Origin: Crocodylus rhombifer
Lineage: Eukaryota; Chordata; Crocodylia; Crocodylidae
NCBI GenBank assembly: GCA_038503035.1
Contig: JAVSML010024332.1
Location: forward strand, 168,637-232,636
Direction: 5' to 3'
Length of the DNA: 64,000 nucleotides
Under the pieces are notes generated by a model. That model was given only the letters and a program-made list of their open reading frames with translations. It did no database searches and had not been told where the DNA came from. The position numbers and the translations under genes were made by a program. Below are positions 49,301-60,230 of the stretch, piece by piece (position 1 is the first letter of the stretch; each line of letters starts with the position of its first letter).

Positions 49301-49406
49301 TTTAGGCCTGTCAGGGAGACTAAGTACTACTGCTCACTCTGGTTTGAATTTCCAGTCATTTTGGCCTTGTGTTTGAGTGTACTTTATCACTGAGAGCCTA
49401 AGCATA
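46385..49406. other. AT-rich sequence, no gene seen
   Basis: About 3 kb without a recognised exon, repeat or RNA gene. Confidence 0.5.
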
Positions 49407-49409
49407 TTT

Positions 49410-49840
49410 GGCTGTGTCCTTATGTGCATGGTTGTTTGGTTCTCTGGGGACAATTTGCAGCAGCGCACCTAGTGCAGCTGCTAGTTTTTTCCTGGGAATG
49501 CCTGCGCCATGTGCACTCTGGCACGTGGCAAGTTACCCCAGGTGGGGTAGGGGAGGCTGGGGCCAGCAGCCTTACTTTGGGTCTTAGGGGCAATCCTGCT
49601 ATATGGAGCCTGGTCAGCTGCTGCAGTGTGGCTCCAGGTGGTCAGGCTCTGCTTTTGAGCAGCACACACTGCCCCTGAGTATCTCACAATACTTTTTTTC
49701 TCCATGGGTTTTTTGACCCCAGGTTATCCACCTGCACTGCTCTCTTGCAGCATGGAGAACAACTGAACATGCAGCATGTGGCACCACAGATGTGTCTGCA
49801 GTGCCAGTTACTGCACAGCCATGCTTGTCTGGATGCAGCC
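49410..49840. mobile_element. Harbinger-like MITE, 431 bp
   Basis: Ends GGCTGTGTCCTTATGTGCATGG-type (left) and CATGCTTGTCTGGATGCAGCC-type (right) are inverted repeats of about 21 bp with a few mismatches. TTT flanks both sides (49407-49409, 49841-49843). It is a sibling of 34840-35279. No coding sequence. Confidence 0.83.
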
Positions 49841-49886
49841 TTTGAGGGGAATTTGCTTCTATTAGTTTTTCCTGCAAGTTGTGTCT

Positions 49887-50082
49887 GGGCACATCTACAC
49901 CTGAAATCAATGCCACACAAAAAATTCTGGTGCATATCGTGCAAGAGTTTGTTGCTGTCAGGTGTGGCATTTACATGTGCGCCCAGGACTGCAGCATGTT
50001 GAGCCTGATTGGAGCAGGCTCTGCTGGCAGGAGGTTTAGGGGGTCAGCCTGCCATCCTGGAGCTGCTCCTACACAGCTCAAC
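49887..50082. mobile_element. Harbinger-like left-end segment beside CR1
   Basis: GGGCACATCTACACC has the family layout (nine bases then TACA). A compatible right end, the complement of GGGCATGTTTACATG, lies at about 53778-53792. The flanks are TCT and TTT. An inner inverted pair (AATGCCACAC / GTGTGGCATT, 49909-49970) could instead make this a separate ~100-bp unit. Confidence 0.4.
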
Positions 50083-50167
50083 ATAGTTTCATAGTTTCTA
50101 GGGTTGGAAGGGACCTGAGCAGATCATCTAGTCTGACCCCCTGCCGTGGCAGGAAAGAGTACTGGGG

Positions 50168-53017
50168 TCAAATGACCCCAGCAAGATTTTCATCTAACCT
50201 CCTCTTAAACACCCCCAGGGTAGGAGCCTGGACCACTTCTCTTGGAAGCTGGTTCCAGACCCTAGCCGCCCTGACTGTGAAGTAGCGCCTCCTGATATCT
50301 AACCTAAACCTACCCTCTGCCAGCTTGTGACCGTTATTCCCGGTCACTCCTGGCGGTGCTTGGGGGAACAGTGACTCCCCCAATGCCTGCTGATCCCCCC
50401 TGACTAGTTTATAACAGGCCACAAGATACCCCCTCAGCCTTCTCTTTTGGAGGCTGAACAGGTTCAGGTCCCATAGCCTGTCCTCATAGGGCCTGCCCTG
50501 TTGTCCCCTGATCATACGAGTGGCCCTCCTCTGGACCCTCTCCATGCTGTCCACATCCCTCTTGAAGTGTGGTGCCCAGAACTGGACACAGTACTCCAGC
50601 TGCGACCTGACCAGTGCCACATAGAGGGGGAGGATCACCTCTTTGTACCTGCTCGAGATGCATCTGTGGATGCATGACAAGGTGCGGTTGGCCTTCCTGA
50701 CTGCCTCTCCACACTGCCGGCCCATGTTCATCCAGGAGTCAATGATGACCCCAAGATCCTTTTCCGCCTCCGTGCTGATAAGAGGGGAGTTCCCCAATCT
50801 GTACGTATGGTGCCGGTTGTTCCTCCCGAGGTGCATCACCTTGCACTTGTCTGTTTTGAAACCCATCCTATTCTCGTCTGCCCACCCTTATAACCTGTCT
50901 AGGTCTGATTGTAGCCTAATGCTTCCTTCTAGTGTACCCACATCCCCCCACATCTTAGTGTCATCCACAAATTTGAACAGGGTGCTTTTACCCCCTCGTC
51001 CAAATCACTGATGAAGATGTTGAACAGTGCGGGCCCGAGGACCGAGCCCTGTGGAACCCCACTGCCCACGTCCTTCCAGGTTGAGAAGGACCAATCCACT
51101 ACCACCCTCTGGGTGCGACCCTCCAGCCAGTTGGCAACCCATTTGACTGTGTGGGTGTCTACACCACAGCCCCCCAGTTTCTTAATGAGAACAGGGTGAG
51201 AGACAGTGTCAAAAGCCTTCTGGAAGTCCAGGAAGACTATATCCACTGCTACCCCTGCATCTAATGATCTGGTGATCTGATCATAAAAGGCCACCAGGTT
51301 GGTCTGACAGGACCTGCCACTGATGAACCCAGGTTGGTTGCCCCTAAGCATGCAGTCCCCTGCTGGCCCCTCCTGGATGTGTGCCAGCATAATTTTCTTG
51401 AACGGCTTGCCGAGGATCGAGGTAATACTAACCGGCCTATAGTTTCCCGGGTCCTCCTTCCTGCCTTTTTTGAACATGGGGACCACGTTGGCCCTCATCC
51501 AGTCCTCCGGTACCTCACCAGAGCACCATGAGTGCTCGTAAAGCCGTGCCAGGGGACTTGCAATGACCTCAGCCAGTTCCTTTAGAACTCTAGGGTGGAG
51601 ATCATCCGGGCCGGCTGACTTGAATATGTTCAACCCCTCCAGAAGCTCCCTAACTAAATCCTCGCTAACCCGTGGCCCAGGTGTGCCTCCCCTGGGACCC
51701 GAGGGGGGCCCAGCAGGGAGGAGGCCGTTCTGGTCCCTACTTAGGAAGACGGAGGCAAAGAAATCATTAAACATGTTAGCTTTGCTGTCTGGTGTGACGA
51801 CCAAGTTTCCCATGGCGTCCTGCAAGGGCCCCACATTACCCGGGACCTTCTTTTTACCCCCTACGTATTTAAAAAAGGACTTCTTATTGTCCTTAATCTG
51901 GGAAGCTAGCCCCAGTTCCATCTCTGCCTTGGCCTTCCTAACTACCCCCTACATCTCCGAGCAACTGCAGAATAGTCCTCCCTGGTGATGACCCCTTCTT
52001 TCCATTGGGTGTAAGCCTCCTTTTTAGCGAGAAGACATTCCCGGATGCTTTTGGTGAGCCACGGAGGCATGTGTGCTCTCCTGCTCCCTTTGATCCTTGT
52101 TGGGATTACCTTCCTTTGGGCTTGGAGGATCGTCTCCTTAAGGAGTGACCACTCTCCTTGGACACCTGGCTCCCCTCCCCTCCGGGACCTCAGCGCTTCT
52201 CCAACTATCCTCCTTAGCTCGTTGAAGTTTGCCCTCCTAAAATCTAGGGCCACTGCCTTACTGCATGCCTTTGCCACCTTGCGCTGGATGGTGAATTCCA
52301 GCAGGCGATGATCACTGTCGCCCAGGTGGTCGAACACCCGCAGCCCCCTCACCAGGTCATCACCCGTGGCCAGCACTAGGTCCAACAAGGCGTCCCCCGG
52401 GTGGGGCTGTGCACCTCCTGGCTTAGATGGAGGTCCTGCACTCTGGCCCAGAACCTATGTGAGTGTTCAGACCTGGCTGACTGTTCTTCCCAGCAGATGT
52501 CTGGGAAATTCAGGTCCCCTATGACTACCACATCCTTAGCCTTCACTACCTCTGTGAGCTGACCCAAGAATTCCTGGTCAAGCTCTTCTCCCTGGTTGGG
52601 AGGTCTGTAGTAGACTCCCACCGTTAAGTCCCTTTCCCCTTGACTGCCTTGTACTCTAACCCAAAGCACTTCAGAGTGCCCCTCCCCTGACTCCCTGCAA
52701 ATTAATGAGGATGTGTATTCCTCCTTAATATAGAGCGCCACACCCCCACCTCTCTTTCCTATCCTGTCCCTCCTGTACAGCCTATAGCCCTTGACACTGA
52801 CCGCCCAATCATGAGTTTCGTCCCACCACGTTTCCATAATCCCCACTATGTCTGGGCTGGTGTCAGCCAGCAGGAGGGTGAGTTCCTTCTGCTTGTGGCC
52901 CATAGTACAAGCATCTGTGTAGAGGCATTTGAGGCCTCCTGTGGGTGTGTGTACTGACCCCCAAGTCCCAGCGTTACCCTGGCCCTTCTCTGTTACCTGT
53001 TTGTTCGCTTCACTCAT
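50168..53017 (-). pseudogene. CR1 ORF2 (endonuclease and reverse transcriptase), frameshifted
   Basis: Would encode the APE-type endonuclease that nicks target DNA and the reverse transcriptase that copies the LINE RNA. From the Met at 53017: ETWW (62-65), YYRPPNQ (136-142) and GDLN (167-170), then in the next frame GDSDH (52310 area). The CLYTNA motif reads CLYTDA, losing the Asn kept in the 62-kb copy. The reverse transcriptase segment has [18 protein letters not shown] and, after a shift, FVDD near 50965. Frame is lost at about 52390, 51945 and 50985, each time where one base is missing from a G or A run. A TAA replaces an expected sense codon near 50893. The frame ends with DENLAGVI. Confidence 0.9.
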
Positions 53018-53106
53018 TGGTCTGGGCTGGGCTGTAGTTGTGGGTGCTGTTTGGTCTGGCAGTCTGATGTTTCCTCTGCCCTCATCTTCCCCTTCCCCTG
53101 ATGAGT

Positions 53107-53430
53107 CTAGTTTAAAGCCCGCTGGAGGAGGTCCGCCAACCTAGAAGAGAACACATGCTTACCTTTAGGGGAAAGGTGGAGCCCATCCCATCCCAGCACA
53201 TCTCTCGTCGTGATGTGCCAGTCGTGGCTGAGGAAGCCAAAGCCCTCCTTGAAGCACCATTCCTGTAGCCGCCAGTTGGTCTCCACGATGCACGTTTCAT
53301 GCCATCTGCCTCGTCCAGTCACTGGCAGGATAGAAGAGAAAACCACCTGTGCGCCCATCTCCTTCAGCATGCAGCCCAGAGCGTGGTAGTCCTCCATCAG
53401 GTGATTAGGGTGAACATGTTGTGGAGGGGC
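53107..53430 (-). pseudogene. CR1 ORF1 C-terminus, esterase-like domain (partial)
   Basis: CR1 ORF1 proteins carry an SGNH/GDSL-type esterase domain next to RNA-binding sequence and act as LINE RNA chaperones. This piece shows KEMGAQVVFSSILPV, an NWRLQEWC segment and DGLHLSPKGK, where the Asp and His correspond to the D-x-x-H block of SGNH hydrolases, and ends in LLQRALN. The N-terminal catalytic Ser block is absent because the element is truncated. A frame continues upstream to 53523 but loses similarity, so those residues probably come from flanking DNA. ORF2 starts 87 bp downstream. Confidence 0.75.
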
Positions 53431-53574
53431 TGGCTGGGGCATGAGGGTGCTCCAGTGCAGGGCTAGCCAGTAAGCAGCCCCTGTACTGAAGCACCCTTGT
53501 GTCCTTGCCAGCCCCATCAGCACCTACACGTGCATTGCTATACAGTAAATAACTCCAACATAGGAAAGTACTAG

Positions 53575-53792
53575 TGGGTGTGTGTAGACAACATGGGTGT
53601 TAATGTAGAGCTCCTGAAAATTTTAATGTGGCATTAAAGCCTGATGAGTGGCAGGAAGAACCATTGGTCACCACACACAAGTACTAACCTGTGACAGAAT
53701 TAATTAGTTTAGGGCTGTACATGTAGACATGGAAACTTTACTGCAGAACTTATTAGGCAGCTCTACAGTAAATGTCTCATGTAAACATGCCC
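53575..53792. mobile_element. Harbinger-like right-end segment beside CR1
   Basis: Ends CATGTAAACATGCCC, which fits the family's right terminus. Another TIR-like motif (GGGTGTGTGTAGACAAC) lies at 53575. It is either the second half of an element split by the CR1 or a separate ~218-bp MITE. Confidence 0.4.
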
Positions 53793-53795
53793 TTT

Positions 53796-56596
53796 GTGTC
53801 CATTGCCCATATTTCTCACAAGGGCTCAGCACTCTGGCTTCTATTGAAAACAATAGTATGTACCAAGAGCTGAATGCTACCGAAATTCTGGGTCTAACTG
53901 TGAATTTACTTTTTGCTTATTGTGGTGTCTTGCAGATTAGTTGTTCATTATTGGATTCTTTCAACTTTACTCACTCTGAGTATAACTTTAATTCCTGGGG
54001 AGTCATATGCCTTTGGAACAACCTAGTGTTAGTTACAGTGGCAGAATCTATGGGCTGCATAAAGCAACTCAAGTGCCGAAGCCTGCTCATGCTTTTTGCA
54101 TGAGTATTTCTGCTACATACAAGACTTAAGAAGTTGAATTCAAGTCATGAATAGAGGTTAATTGGATTACTCATAGGAGTAAAGCAAGGAGGATTCTTCT
54201 GCATGTTGATAACTGAACATGTTCAATCATTTTTTTTCTTCTCAGTAGATGTTTCCAGTTCAGGCATGCACTTTGGGGCCAAAACTTGCATTGAAGCACA
54301 AATGCAAAAATGCAGTAGGCTTTGAAGCAAAAAGTAAAAAAAGAAAAAAAAACAGAAATAAAAGGTAAGTCAAATGAGAGCACTGTATGCATGCAAATCT
54401 TTGAACATGTTATTCAGTTTAAGCAGTAGCACTTTCTATTTTTTGGTGTAAAGGCATAGTGTTAATTAGGGATGAATGCTTTCATTATTAGTCCTGTGTT
54501 TTACACATGCTTGTAGGAGTATATCTGAAAAGTTTTGTACATGTTTTGTCATTTGTATTTGCAGATTCCTCCTCAAAAGTGACATAACCATTTCAGGTAT
54601 TGCTTCCCTGGCCACCCCTGGTAGTACTGCTGTTGAGCTTGCCTGGTCTACTTGCTCCTGCTTGCATATGCCAAACCTGGAAATGAAGTAGCTAAGCCAT
54701 GCTGAGGGCATCTATTGCTTCCGTTCTCAGAATGCTTGAAAATAGTTCTCCCCAGAAGACCAAAGAATTAGAACAAACATTCCCCTAAAAGCCTTAATTT
54801 CACTGGGAAATAACTTCAGAGGTATTTGGTAGAGTTAAGTAACATGTTAGGCATTTCATCTGTTTGGGTGCTCTTGAATACCTCGTGAAAGAGAGGTTCC
54901 TATCTCTATATTTGTCAGATCTTTGAACATCTAAACTTAAGGTACTGTTGAATATTTTACCTTTTGTTTTTCACTTTCTTCCTTGTATCCTTATCATAGC
55001 TTTGCCCAATATTGTTCTGAGTGGAACATTTTTCAAATGGTTGTTTTTTATTGGATTCTTAACATTTCATCTCTGGCTTTGCTTTGTTTTGTGGTTGTCT
55101 TAATGCTTGCAAACAATTCTATTCTCTGCTAAATGATTAGTTTTGTATTTTATTTTTATGCTTTTGCATGCACTTTTAATTATGTGTAATTTTGCTTCTT
55201 TATAAGTTGCCTTTCAGGTAGCCATTTTTGCTTTCAGATGGGTAGATGTTTTATTTTCTATTTTTGATTCAATACAGAAAATTTGGGAAACCCAAGCGTC
55301 ATAGGCATCCGGTCGCTGTTAGGTTCACTTTTAGCTTGTTGATGGAGACTAAATCATTCAATTTTTTTGTCAAAGATCAAGTTGACTTCTGATGTATAGT
55401 TTCACTGTCATGGCATAATAGCATTTTAGATAAGCTTTCAAAAATTTACAAACAAGATTCTGATCTTGCTGACATGCCATTCAAAGTTAAATACTTGGTT
55501 GTTTATGCCTAAGAGTAGTCTCACTGAAATCAATTCAAATGCATAAGCCACTGTAAGACTGGGACTCAGTGGAAAAATGTATCTTGCTCTACAGTCACTC
55601 ACTGCAATATAATTCTACCTCCTTCAGGAAAGTATCCAGCATATCATCTTCCCAACAGTAATTTTTGACCAGGGCCTATCTTTTCCCTCTTGCATGGGAC
55701 TGGAAAAAAAGGCTTTTGTTGACCTTCTTGAGAAAATGGGGTAGGCCCAACCAAATAGTCTTTTAGAAGGGTCAGGTCATTTTGTCATGAATATTATGAA
55801 ATTCAACCAGTTCAATTCAAAACTTGAAAATGCACCATGATGAATTACACTGACATTTTTGCTGACATCCACGCGTTTGTTACTCGAGTTTCCAAATATA
55901 TACATGTATCTGCTGATGTACAGCTTTTGCACACAGCATTTCATTCTTGGAACAGCTCAGGTAATTAATACATTGAGTTTTTAATGTTTACTTTATAGTG
56001 CTGTAACAATTATGAAAAAAGTAAAATACTGCCCAGAAACAAAACAAGCAATGCAATCCTATATTCATTACAGCAGCTTCCTTTAATTTCACGTAAAGAG
56101 TGTGTTCATGCCATTTTTTGATATTATTGTAGCTTCTAACTTGTGCTTTTTCAAACTCAGTAGGATCTCTGTTCAAGCTGAGTACCCTCCATGCTCTCCT
56201 GCAATAGAGTTTTGGAGTGACAGGCTGTCACTTAGAGCTGAGTTGATTTGAGAAACATAGTACAATTCAACACAGCAAGCTGTCAGTTTCTTTGAACTTA
56301 AATATTACTGTAGGTTCTGGCTGCCATATTCTGTAGGTTTGGCTGACTTGAAAGTTCTTCTGGCAGTGATCCTAAATCTATCACATTTTTAGTATATTAT
56401 GCAGAAATCCTGTAACTAACTGTTTTATAGTCCTTCTTATGTGGAGTTCTTAAAGTGCTTAACAAAAGAGGTCAGTATCATTATCTCTATTTTATAAGGT
56501 TGTTGGTAATGGAATTAATTGTATTACATGGAAGAAATAACTGGTGTTCATTTGAGTAATTTATTATATTAGTAGAGATACACAGAAAAATTCATA
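53796..56596. other. AT-rich sequence, no gene seen
   Basis: No recognised repeat or exon. There is an A-rich patch near 54328-54362. Confidence 0.5.
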
Positions 56597-57010
56597 TTCA
56601 TAGATTGTAAGGCTAGAAAGGACCTTGCAAGATCATTGGGCCTGGCCCCCCCACAGCAGGCAGAAAAGACAACAGGGGTCAGGTGACCCCAGCAAGGTGA
56701 CAGTCCAGTCTATTTTTGAAGTTTTCCACCCGTATGATCACAGACTTGCACGACAAGCTGTATGAGGAAAGGCTGAGGGACCTGGGACTCTTCAGCCTAA
56801 AAAAGAGAAGGCTGAGAGGGGACTTGGTAGCAGCTTACTGCTACATCAAGGGAGTACATCAAGGGCTCAGCGAATGACTGTTCACCAGGGCTCCCTTGGG
56901 GAAAACCAGGAGTAATGGCCACAAACTCCTGGAAGACTATTTCAGGCTCAACATTAGGAAAAACTTGTTCACAGTTAGGATGTCTAGATGGAATAAACTC
57001 CCTCTACGGG
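56597..57010 (-). mobile_element. CR1 LINE with inverted 5' part
   Basis: 56597-56735 on the minus strand is a CR1 3' end (VENFKNRLDCHLAGVT, stop, 3' UTR). 56736-57010 on the plus strand is the ORF2 segment just upstream of it in the consensus: YEERLRDLGLFSLKKRRL, GDLVAAYCYIKG, KLLEDYFRLNIRKN, ending at WNKLPLRVVG. The two blocks meet head to head and are consecutive in CR1 coordinates to within about five codons. This suggests one insertion with its 5' portion inverted rather than two insertions. Confidence 0.75.
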
Positions 57011-57061
57011 TGGTTGGACAATCTTTGTGTAAGTATGTTAATTTTTCTCTGCTTATACAAA

Positions 57062-57066
<5 letters not shown>

Positions 57067-57107
<41 letters not shown>
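57067..57107 (+). repeat. (AC)n microsatellite
   Basis: About 20 uninterrupted AC units between two CR1 copies. Length polymorphism is likely. Confidence 0.97.
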
Positions 57108-57108
<1 letters not shown>

Positions 57109-58244
57109 GCACACGCTTGAAAATTTTGGAGATTTTCCTATTGCTAATGAGGAAATCATAGAAAATCAGGGTTGAAAGGGACCTCAGGATGTCATCAAGT
57201 CCAATCCCCTTCTCAAAGAAGGACCAGCCTCAACTAGATCACTTCAGCCAAGGCTTTGTCTACCCAGATCTTAAAACTCTCCAAGAATGGAAATTCCATA
57301 ACCTCTCTGGGTAACCTTTTCCAGTGTTTTACTACCTTCCTCATGAGAAGGTTTTTCCTAATAACTGACTTAAACTTCCCTTGCTGCAACTTGACACCAT
57401 TGCTCCTTGTTCTGCCATCCTCCATCACTGAAAACAGTCTAGCTCCATCCTCTTTGGAACCCCGCTGTAGATAGTTGGATGCTGCTATTAATCCTACCTC
57501 AGTCTTCCTTCAACCTTTCCTCAGAAGTCATTTGCCCCAGGCTTCTAACCATTTTTTTTGCCCTCTGCTGGACTCTCTGAAATTTGTTCACAAATTTCAC
57601 TACTTTCTGTAGCGGGAGCCCCAAAATTTATGCAGTACTCCAGAAGTGGCCTCACTAGTGCTGAATAGAGGGGTATAATCGCTTCCCTTGACCTACTGGC
57701 AACACCCCTACCAATGCAGCCCAGTATGCCATTAATCTTCTTGGCAACAAGGGCACACTGTTGGCTCATATTCAGCTTATTGTCCACTGTAACCCCCAGG
57801 TCCTTTTCTGCAGAGCTGCTGCCGAGCCACTCGGCTTCCAGTCTTTACTGGTACACAGGATTGTTCTGTCTTAAGTGGAAGACTTTGCACTTGTCCTTGT
57901 TGAACGTCATTAGATTTCTTTTTGGCCTAATCCTCCAGTTTATCTAGGTTACTCTGAATCCTAGCCCTACCCTCCAGTGTATCTACTTCGCCCCCCCAAC
58001 TTGGTGGTGTCATCTGCAGATTTGCTGTGGGTGCACTCTATGCCATCTTCTAGGTCATTGATGAAGACATTGAAAAAAAACAGCCCCAAGACTGACCCCT
58101 GGGGCACTGATTACTACCCTCTGAACCCAATGCTCCATCCAGTTTGCTAGACACGCTACAGTCCATTCATCCAGCCTGTATTTCCTTAGCTTGCCTGTGA
58201 GAATGTTGCAGGAGACTGTATCAAAAAGCTTGCTAAAATCATCT

Positions 58245-58415
58245 TTAATTTTCCATCAGCCTGAAGAATGGCATGTGTGCCTGAAAGCTTGCGTAGAAAG
58301 ATATTTTGTGTTGTAATTTTCTTAGTTAGTCTAATAAAAGGTGTCATCTCTGAACCAGGAGTTTTAGAGTTTGCATCTCTTTTTGTCTCAGACCAACATG
58401 GCTACCAAATATAAC
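58245..58415 (+). mobile_element. Penelope-like 3' tail with hammerhead-like core
   Basis: CTGAAGA (58261-58267) is followed by a GGCA-TGTG-TGCC hairpin and GAAA (58283-58286), the arrangement of hammerhead ribozyme core strands around helix II. Further on come GTCTAATAAAAGG and CAGACCAACATGGCTACC, a tail common in reptile repeats. Penelope-like retroelements are known to carry hammerhead motifs. Helix III and the cleavage site are not clearly intact here, so it is probably a decayed copy. The family assignment is from memory. Confidence 0.5.
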
Positions 58416-58788
58416 CCTGAAACATGGTATATTTCAGAAGATGCCAAATGTTAGTTGGTTTTGGAATTATAAACTTCATTCCTAATCACCTTCTTCTCCT
58501 CCAAGTGCTTAGAAATGGATTCCTTGAGGATCTGTTCCATGATTTTTCCAGGGACTGAGGTGAAGCTGACCTGTCTGTGCTTCTCTGGATCCTCATTTTT
58601 CTCTTTCTTAAATATGGGCATTATATTTGCCCTTTTCCAATCATCCAGAACCTCTCCTGATCGCCATGAGTTTTCAAAGATGGTGGCCAGCGGCTCTGCA
58701 ATCACATTGGCCAACTCCCTTAGCAACCTTAGGTACATCCTATTCAGTCCCATGGATATGTATATGTCTAGTTTTTCTAAATAGTCCC

Positions 58789-59761
58789 TGTGACAGGGTG
58801 GCTAAAGCACTCTGCCACAGGGATGTGAGGAAGAACACAAAGGAACAAAACTTACCCAGAGGTGCTGAAGAAACCGCGCCGGGCGGAGATGGGAAAGATG
58901 CTGTGCTCTGACTAATTAAAGGAAACAGCTGGGACTGTGGCAGTTCAAAGGCTGCCGCAGTAAGCCCAGCTACTGGAGTTTGAGCCCAGGAGAAGCAGAA
59001 CAGTGCACCAAAAATGTAAAAGGAAAACAGCTGAGGCAAAAAGGCAGTAAATTAGATGCTGCCATGGAGGAAAAAGCTGTGAAGAAAAGGGATTTAAAGG
59101 GACACTAAGGAAGCATCCAGGGTCAGTTCAGAGGAATGGGGAGCAAGGTAAAGATAGAGAAGAAGAAGAGAGGTGATGGAAGCAGGAACCAGCCACAGGG
59201 CTTGAAGGAAAGCCCTGGTTCCCAGACTTACCTGGAGGGAATCATCGAAACTGTGGAGAAGACTGCTCTGTCATTTAGTCCAGTCCTGAGGGGTGGAGAT
59301 AACCACTTTGAGACCCTAGAAGAAAAGAGAGACATGGATGAGATTACACCCTAAGGAAGGGTAAATCTGTCCCGAATTTGAAGGTAAGGGTGGGATTAGA
59401 GCTAAGAGGTGGCTGTCTTGGGACCCATGCAGGGAAGAACGGGGCAGGCAGTCAACTTAGAAGAAGACTCCTTAATAAAGGAGCCCATAAGACTAAGATC
59501 AGACCATCAGTCTAGTAGGCAAGCAACAATGGGCCCAGAACATCTGGTGTGGTTAGGGCAGGGTATGTGGATGGTGGAGCCCTGTGAAGATAAGCCAACC
59601 TCGTGAGCCTTTAACTGATCCTTTTTGTCTCCCAAAAGTGTTTGGTACCCCTCTCTCCCTCTCTAACATCAAGGTGTGGCAGATGATTTTCAAAGGATAG
59701 AACATTACTATTACAGCAGAGAGACAACTTGGCTCCAGGTGGCACAATGTGGACCCCTTCA
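58789..59761 (+). mobile_element. Solo LTR inserted in CR1
   Basis: A 973-bp unit begins TGTGACAGGGTGG and ends CCCCTTCA, giving TG...CA ends. GTCCC (58784-58788) and GTCCT (59762-59766) flank it, a 5-bp duplication with one difference. Joining the flanks restores continuous CR1 reverse transcriptase-region sequence. An AATAAA signal occurs near 59473. No retroviral genes are attached. The plus orientation rests on that signal and is less certain than the boundaries. Confidence 0.8.
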
Positions 59762-60230
59762 GTCCTTAACCTGTTCTTTCACCACTATTAGCTGAGCACC
59801 TCCTCCCCAAACTGGGCTGCCAGGTGCACTAGTTTAGGAGCTGTCCTTGCCTGTAAAAACTGAGGTGAAAAAGGCATTGAGTACTTTAGCCTTTTCTGAA
59901 TCCTCTGTCACAAGGTTGCCTCCCTCATTCAGTAAGGGACCCAGTTTTCCTCATCCTCCTCTTGCTACTGCCATACTTGTAGAAACCCTTCTTTTTACCC
60001 TTCACATCCCTTGCCAGCTGCAACTCCAATTGCACTTTGGCCTTCCTGACTTCATCCCTGCATGCCCTTTTATACTCCTTCCTAGTTGTTTGTCCAAGTT
60101 TCCACTTCTGATTGGTTTCCTTTTTGTGATTTAGCTTACTGAGGAGTTTCCTCATAAGACAAGCTCATCTTCTGCCATACTTGGTAGTCTTCCTGCTCAT
60201 TGGGATGGTTTATTCCTGCACTCTCAGTAA

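Larger units (their letters stand above)
50083..53430 (-). mobile_element. Nearly complete CR1 LINE (ORF1 tail, ORF2, 3' UTR)
   Basis: On the minus strand the order is the end of ORF1, a ~90-bp gap, ORF2 endonuclease, linker, reverse transcriptase, C-terminus, then a 3' UTR with GGTCAGACTAGATGATCTGC and an AAACTATG tail repeat (plus 50084-50099). At about 3.35 kb it is the most complete CR1 here and belongs to a different subfamily from the copies at 7-10 kb. The 5' boundary near 53430 is approximate. The 62.4-kb copy is closely related and lies in opposite orientation. Confidence 0.9.
57156..60230 (-). mobile_element. Older CR1 LINE, interrupted by two insertions
   Basis: Minus-strand CR1 sequence runs from a linker region (KKETNQKWKLGQTTRKEYKRA near 60100) through the reverse transcriptase start (DWKRANIMPIFKK near 58620) to [13 protein letters not shown] (about 57640), GVKLQQGKFKSVIRKNL (57390) and a 3' UTR with GGTCCCTTTCAACCC. 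The sequence is split by an LTR (58789-59761) and by a Penelope-like segment (about 58245-58450), which also coincides with loss of ~150 bp around the LDF..AFD motif. Frames are broken by many stops. It is a different, older subfamily from the copies at 50 and 62 kb. Confidence 0.88.

Noticed and set aside
53140..53165. GGTAAG beside TTCTAG-like sequence, suggesting splice sites (also at 62402)
   Set aside because: It falls inside the conserved CR1 ORF1 C-terminus in both copies and encodes the GK residues of the LSPKGK motif, so it is coding sequence.
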